64,000 bases of DNA from Xanthomonas sp. Leaf148 (GTDB lineage: Bacteria; Pseudomonadota; Gammaproteobacteria; Xanthomonadales; Xanthomonadaceae), in NCBI RefSeq assembly GCF_001423585.1, contig NZ_LMOP01000002.1, forward strand, positions 1-64,000, given 5' to 3'. This document shows, one piece after another, positions 60,837 through 64,000 of this stretch. Each line of letters opens with the position of its first letter. Positions within the stretch are counted from its first letter, which is position 1. The notes under the pieces are model-generated. The model was given only the letters and a program-made list of their open reading frames with translations, made no database searches and was not told the DNA's origin. The translations under genes were made by a program, and so were the position numbers.

Positions 60837-61868
60837 TTACTTCTTGACTGCGGTCACCAGCGTGGGGAGCTGCCAGGCACCGCCGGCGATTCCGCGGCAC
60901 AGACCGGAATTGGACTTGGCGGTCTGCACAAAGCGCTGTCCAGTCCAGCCCCAGCTGGCATCGACCGAGCAATCGCCCAGCCCACGTCCCTTCTGCGACG
61001 AGCGAATGGTCGACCCGCTCAGATCGGTGCCCTGCAGGGTCACCAGCACAGGTGCAAACGGCGCGCGGGCGTTGACCACCCAATACCCCATGCCGAGGTT
61101 GTAGGCACCCAGCGTGCAGGCAGCCGACACCAGCAGCTTGTCGTTGCTCAGGCGCGCGATGTTCAGCGGCTCCTGCGCGCCGCCCGGCTCCAGTGCCTGG
61201 CATTGCTCTTTGGCAGGCAGAGCGGTTTTCAGCGCGGCAGACAGCGCCGGCAGACGCGCCAGCTTGGCATCGCCGGGTTGCGCGGCAGCGAGCTTGGCCA
61301 ATTGCACCTGTGGAGCCGGCAGTGCCGGCAACACCGCCGATTCATTGCCCTTGCCCTTGCGGACCAGGGCGCCGCGGGTGCCCAGGCGGCCCTGGAACTC
61401 ATCCATCTTGAGTAGCACGGCGCTGGCGCCCTGATCGGAGAGCTGCCAACGGCGGCCATCGTTACCCACCGCCGCAATGGCTGCGCTCTCACCGGTCAGT
61501 GCCGTCAGCAGTGCGCTGGTCTGGGCGGCGCTCAGCGTGGCGCTGCCTGTCGCGCCTTGCAGATTCAGGGGGCCGAGATCGCGCTTGCCGATGGACAGTG
61601 TCAGGGTCGAGGGAGCGGTAGCCTGCTTGAGCTGACCGATTTTGAGCTGCGCGGTCACCGGTTGTGCAGCTCCGGCCTTGCGGGTGAGCAGCACAGAGAC
61701 CGCCGGTTCGGTGTCCTCCGGTTGGTAGCCGGCGGCACGGCAGGTGCGGGTGTTGTCGCAGGCGATCGTCCAGTCCTTGTGACTGAAGTCGATACCGGTT
61801 GCGGAGGCGGCGGCAAGTGCTGCGCCAGGCGAGAGTATCAGTGCGGCGGCGATCAGGTTGATGCGCAT
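60837..61868 (-). CDS. Exported DUF1176 protein (paralogue 1)
   Basis: 343 residues with a signal peptide (MRINLIAAALILSPGAALAA). The mature part has the DUF1176 pattern: DWTIACDNTRTCRAAGYQ near residue 33, LLKMDEFQGRLGTRGALVRK in the middle, and SQKGRGLGDCSVDASWGWTG then SGLCRG near the end. Several conserved Cys suggest disulfides. Function unknown. Nearly the same architecture as the gene upstream at 62167. Confidence 0.85.
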   Translation of the reverse strand: MRINLIAAALILSPGAALAAASATGIDFSHKDWTIACDNTRTCRAAGYQPEDTEPAVSVLLTRKAGAAQPVTAQLKIGQLKQATAPSTLTLSIGKRDLGPLNLQGATGSATLSAAQTSALLTALTGESAAIAAVGNDGRRWQLSDQGASAVLLKMDEFQGRLGTRGALVRKGKGNESAVLPALPAPQVQLAKLAAAQPGDAKLARLPALSAALKTALPAKEQCQALEPGGAQEPLNIARLSNDKLLVSAACTLGAYNLGMGYWVVNARAPFAPVLVTLQGTDLSGSTIRSSQKGRGLGDCSVDASWGWTGQRFVQTAKSNSGLCRGIAGGAWQLPTLVTAVKK

Positions 61869-62166
61869 GTCTTTCTTTCAGGGTGGATCGAGCCGGCATC
61901 TTGAGCGCTCGTTTCCAACGCCGTCTATACGGTCTCGCGCTGCTACCTAGTAGATCCGTGGAGCCGTTCAGTTCGACGCGCGTGGCCGGCAGCGCTACCG
62001 CTGCGGCCTTGCGAAATCTTGTCCGTTCATGCGATCCGCAGTGCAGAGATTCAGGCTGGAGCCGGCTCGGTCGAACGACATCGCTGAGCAGAAATCCGGT
62101 GGCGGCTGTTCTCTGCGGCGGTCGCGGCCGCATGGCTACGAGCGGCCGTACTGTCCCTTGACTGGA

Positions 62167-63204
62167 TCAAGGTGACTGCTTGACCTCGGCCACCACCGTT
62201 GGCAGTTCCCAGGCGCCGCCGGCGGCCACCAGTCGGCACAGGCCCGAGGTGGATTTGGAGGTCTGCACGAAGCGACGGCCGTCCCAGGTCCAGCGCTCCT
62301 CGCTGTAGCAATCACCCAGGCCGCGGCCTTTTTGCGAGGACAGGATGGTGGAGCCATCCAGATCGCTGGCATGCGTGGTGATCAACGTCGGTGCAAACGG
62401 TGCACGCGCGTTGACCACCCAGAAGCCGGTGCCGATGTTGTAGGCGCCCATCCAGCAATCGGTCGACACCAGCAGCTTGTCGCTGCTCAGGCGGGCGATG
62501 GTCAGCGGTTCGGCAGCATCGCTGGCATCCAGGCCCTTGCATTCTTCATCAGCCGGAAGCGTGGCGCGTAGCGCCTGATATAGCGCCGGCAAGCTGCCCA
62601 GACGTGCGTCGCCGGCCTGCGCTGCGGCCAGCTTGGCCGCGCGGACTTGCGGTACCGGCAACGCCGGCAACACGGTGGCCTCGTCGCGATCGCCCTTGCG
62701 TACCAGCGCGCCGCGCGTGCCCAGCCGGCCCTGAAATTCGTCCATCTTCAGCAGCGTTGCTGCCGCGCCGCGATCGGACAGCTGCCAGCGGCGGCCATCG
62801 TTGCCGAGCGCCACGATCTTGCTGCTGCGGGTCAGTGCCGCCAGCAGCGCGGTGACCTGCGTGCTGCTCAAGACTGCGGTGCCGCTCTTGCCATCCAGCG
62901 CCAGCTTGCCCAGATCGCGCTGATCGATCTGCAGGCTCAGCGACGCCGGCAGCTTGATCTCGTCGTACTGGCCCAGCATCAGCTCGGCCGTCACCGCCTG
63001 GCCGGCACCGGCCTTGCGCGTCAGCAGCACCGATACCGGCAGGTGCTCGCCTTCGTCCGGCTGATATCCGGCGGCGCGGCAGGTGCGGGTGTTGTCGCAG
63101 GCGATGGTCCAGTCGTCATGACTGAAATCGACACTGGTGGCAGGCGCGGCAAGCGCGAGTGCGGGGCTGCACAGCAAGGCCGCGGCAAGCAGGTCGTAAC
63201 GCAT
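62167..63204 (-). CDS. Exported DUF1176 protein (paralogue 2)
   Basis: 345 residues, signal peptide MRYDLLAAALLCSPALALA. The same DUF1176 landmarks as paralogue 1 (DWTIACDNTRTCRAAGYQ, LLKMDEFQGRLGTRGALVRK, SQKGRGLGDC). The two also share a short motif upstream of the start (CCGGCATCTTG on the plus strand at about 61893 and 63231), so the duplication included regulatory DNA. Start 63204; the upstream frame to 63291 lacks a signal sequence. The 298 bases between the paralogues hold no gene. Confidence 0.85.
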   Translation of the reverse strand: MRYDLLAAALLCSPALALAAPATSVDFSHDDWTIACDNTRTCRAAGYQPDEGEHLPVSVLLTRKAGAGQAVTAELMLGQYDEIKLPASLSLQIDQRDLGKLALDGKSGTAVLSSTQVTALLAALTRSSKIVALGNDGRRWQLSDRGAAATLLKMDEFQGRLGTRGALVRKGDRDEATVLPALPVPQVRAAKLAAAQAGDARLGSLPALYQALRATLPADEECKGLDASDAAEPLTIARLSSDKLLVSTDCWMGAYNIGTGFWVVNARAPFAPTLITTHASDLDGSTILSSQKGRGLGDCYSEERWTWDGRRFVQTSKSTSGLCRLVAAGGAWELPTVVAEVKQSP

Positions 63205-63468
63205 CGAAGTTCCTTCATCGTAGGTCCGGGCCGGCATCTTGCGATGCCTGCCGCAGGGCGTCCAGGCGAATCGTCCGCAGGCAGTGAACACAATTCATGA
63301 CGGCGAGTGTGTCCGGTCGCTGCAGTGCATCTGCGCGTCCCCGCGATCGACCACACTGCGCGCTGCAGATGGACTGCGATCTTCGCGCGGTGCCCGGGTT
63401 GTTCTGGCGACGATGCGCTAACGGCATTGTCTGTGCGGTCTTGTCTGCCGGCCTGTCGCTTTCAGCGA

Positions 63469-64000
63469 TCACACCTGCGTCAGCGTTGCCGTGGCGCGCA
63501 CCCTGGTCGGCGATTCCCGCATCGGCATCCCGAACAGCGGACGCAGCCAGCGCACGCGGCGGATAAGGTATTCGTGCAATAGCAGGCAGCCGGCAACGGT
63601 GGAGGCCAACACCAGCGACGGTTCCAGCCACGGGCCCAGGTGCAACGGCGCCAACCAGTACAGCGCCAGGATGATCAGGCTCTGATGCAGGATGTACCAG
63701 GGGAACACGGCCTGGGTGCAGTACGGCAGCCACGCGAATGGGCGGTTCAAGCCATGCTTTGCCCAGCCGAACAGGGTCAGCAGTGCCAGCCAGGTGTAGG
63801 CGGCACGCGCCAGCCGCTCGACCACGTCCCAGCGGACTGTCGCCAGCAGGGCGGGCAGCTGCACCGGATCGAGCGAGCGGCCCAGATGGCGGATGCTCAG
63901 CTCGGTGGCGATCGCCAGCAGCGCGGCGATCAGGGTTGGCCAACGCAGCTGCACTGACCACGTCCAGAAGCGTGGGTGATGGGCCAGCGCATATCCCAGC
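63469..64000 (-). CDS. Acyltransferase-3 family membrane protein, 3' part (cut by window edge)
   Basis: The frame is open to the window edge (LGYALAHHPRFW... at the border), so the start lies outside. About 176 residues are visible with at least four membrane helices. The segment QAVFPWYILHQSLIILALYW followed by a LLHEYLIRR C-terminus is typical of the last helices of acyltransferase-3/OpgC-like proteins, which O-acylate glycans at the membrane. Substrate unknown. 63205-63468 shows nothing else. Confidence 0.75.
   Translation of the reverse strand, partial: LGYALAHHPRFWTWSVQLRWPTLIAALLAIATELSIRHLGRSLDPVQLPALLATVRWDVVERLARAAYTWLALLTLFGWAKHGLNRPFAWLPYCTQAVFPWYILHQSLIILALYWLAPLHLGPWLEPSLVLASTVAGCLLLHEYLIRRVRWLRPLFGMPMRESPTRVRATATLTQV

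Overview
This window is a chromosomal piece of a gammaproteobacterium, almost certainly a Xanthomonas (species not determined). It has high GC and strong G/C third-position bias. It carries the conserved blocks thrA-thrB-thrC, hisS/hisG-D-C-B-H-A-F-IE, mtnB-mtnD-mtnC, serA and dapB-carA-orf-carB-greA-rpfE-recJ. It also carries dispersed intergenic palindromes of a kind common in that genus (arms starting GTAGGAGCGCACC, and blocks of GGGAATGGGGAATC type). No rRNA, tRNA or CRISPR array was seen.

Bases 1-9000 are accessory DNA. The window opens inside the 3' end of a giant filamentous-haemagglutinin/CdiA-type gene with a VENN pre-toxin motif, followed 8 bp later by an Imm8-type immunity gene. 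Downstream lies a graveyard of displaced cassettes: an orphan immunity-like gene, a 187-bp second copy of part of the toxin gene fused to an IS3 (IS407-like) relic, a nonsense-mutated toxin tail with its own immunity-like gene, two more IS3 elements or relics, and a frameshifted haemagglutinin fragment. Within it, on the minus strand, sits a small peptide with a textbook double-glycine leader, 30 bp upstream of a secreted DUF6624-like protein. A TspO gene closes the region.

Bases 9700-28600 are amino-acid biosynthesis. A threonine-rich leader peptide and attenuator precede thrA and thrB; thrC follows, but an EthD-like gene on the opposite strand lies between thrB and thrC. Next come an L,D-transpeptidase, an FNR-type regulator with a CX2CX7C plus central Cys set, and the divergent hisS. 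A TrpR-like regulator with a perfect palindrome at its own start codon heads a tightly overlapped complete histidine operon. A REP-type palindrome pair and a secreted calcineurin-like phosphoesterase follow.

Bases 28800-41700 hold a caspase-like (C13) lipoprotein, three methionine-salvage genes, two tandem paralogous APC permeases, a NUDIX hydrolase and a 19-bp tandem array inside a palindromic element. They also hold the divergent pair serA / D-2-hydroxyglutarate dehydrogenase and a DUF2388 + DUF4105 exported pair.

Bases 41900-51300 hold a minus-strand run (enoyl-CoA hydratase, VOC protein, HMG-CoA lyase, SDR, EfpL, lipoprotein) that looks like the end of leucine/isovalerate breakdown. They also hold a feoA-feoB-feoC-like ferrous iron operon behind a Fur-like site, an exported protein, and an aminotransferase-MOSC pair flanked by copies of one intergenic repeat.

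Bases 51700-64000 hold dapB, carA-orf-carB-greA-rpfE-recJ in one long overlapping plus-strand run, a shared terminator, a tandem duplicated DUF1176 pair, and the 3' part of an acyltransferase-3 gene cut by the window edge.
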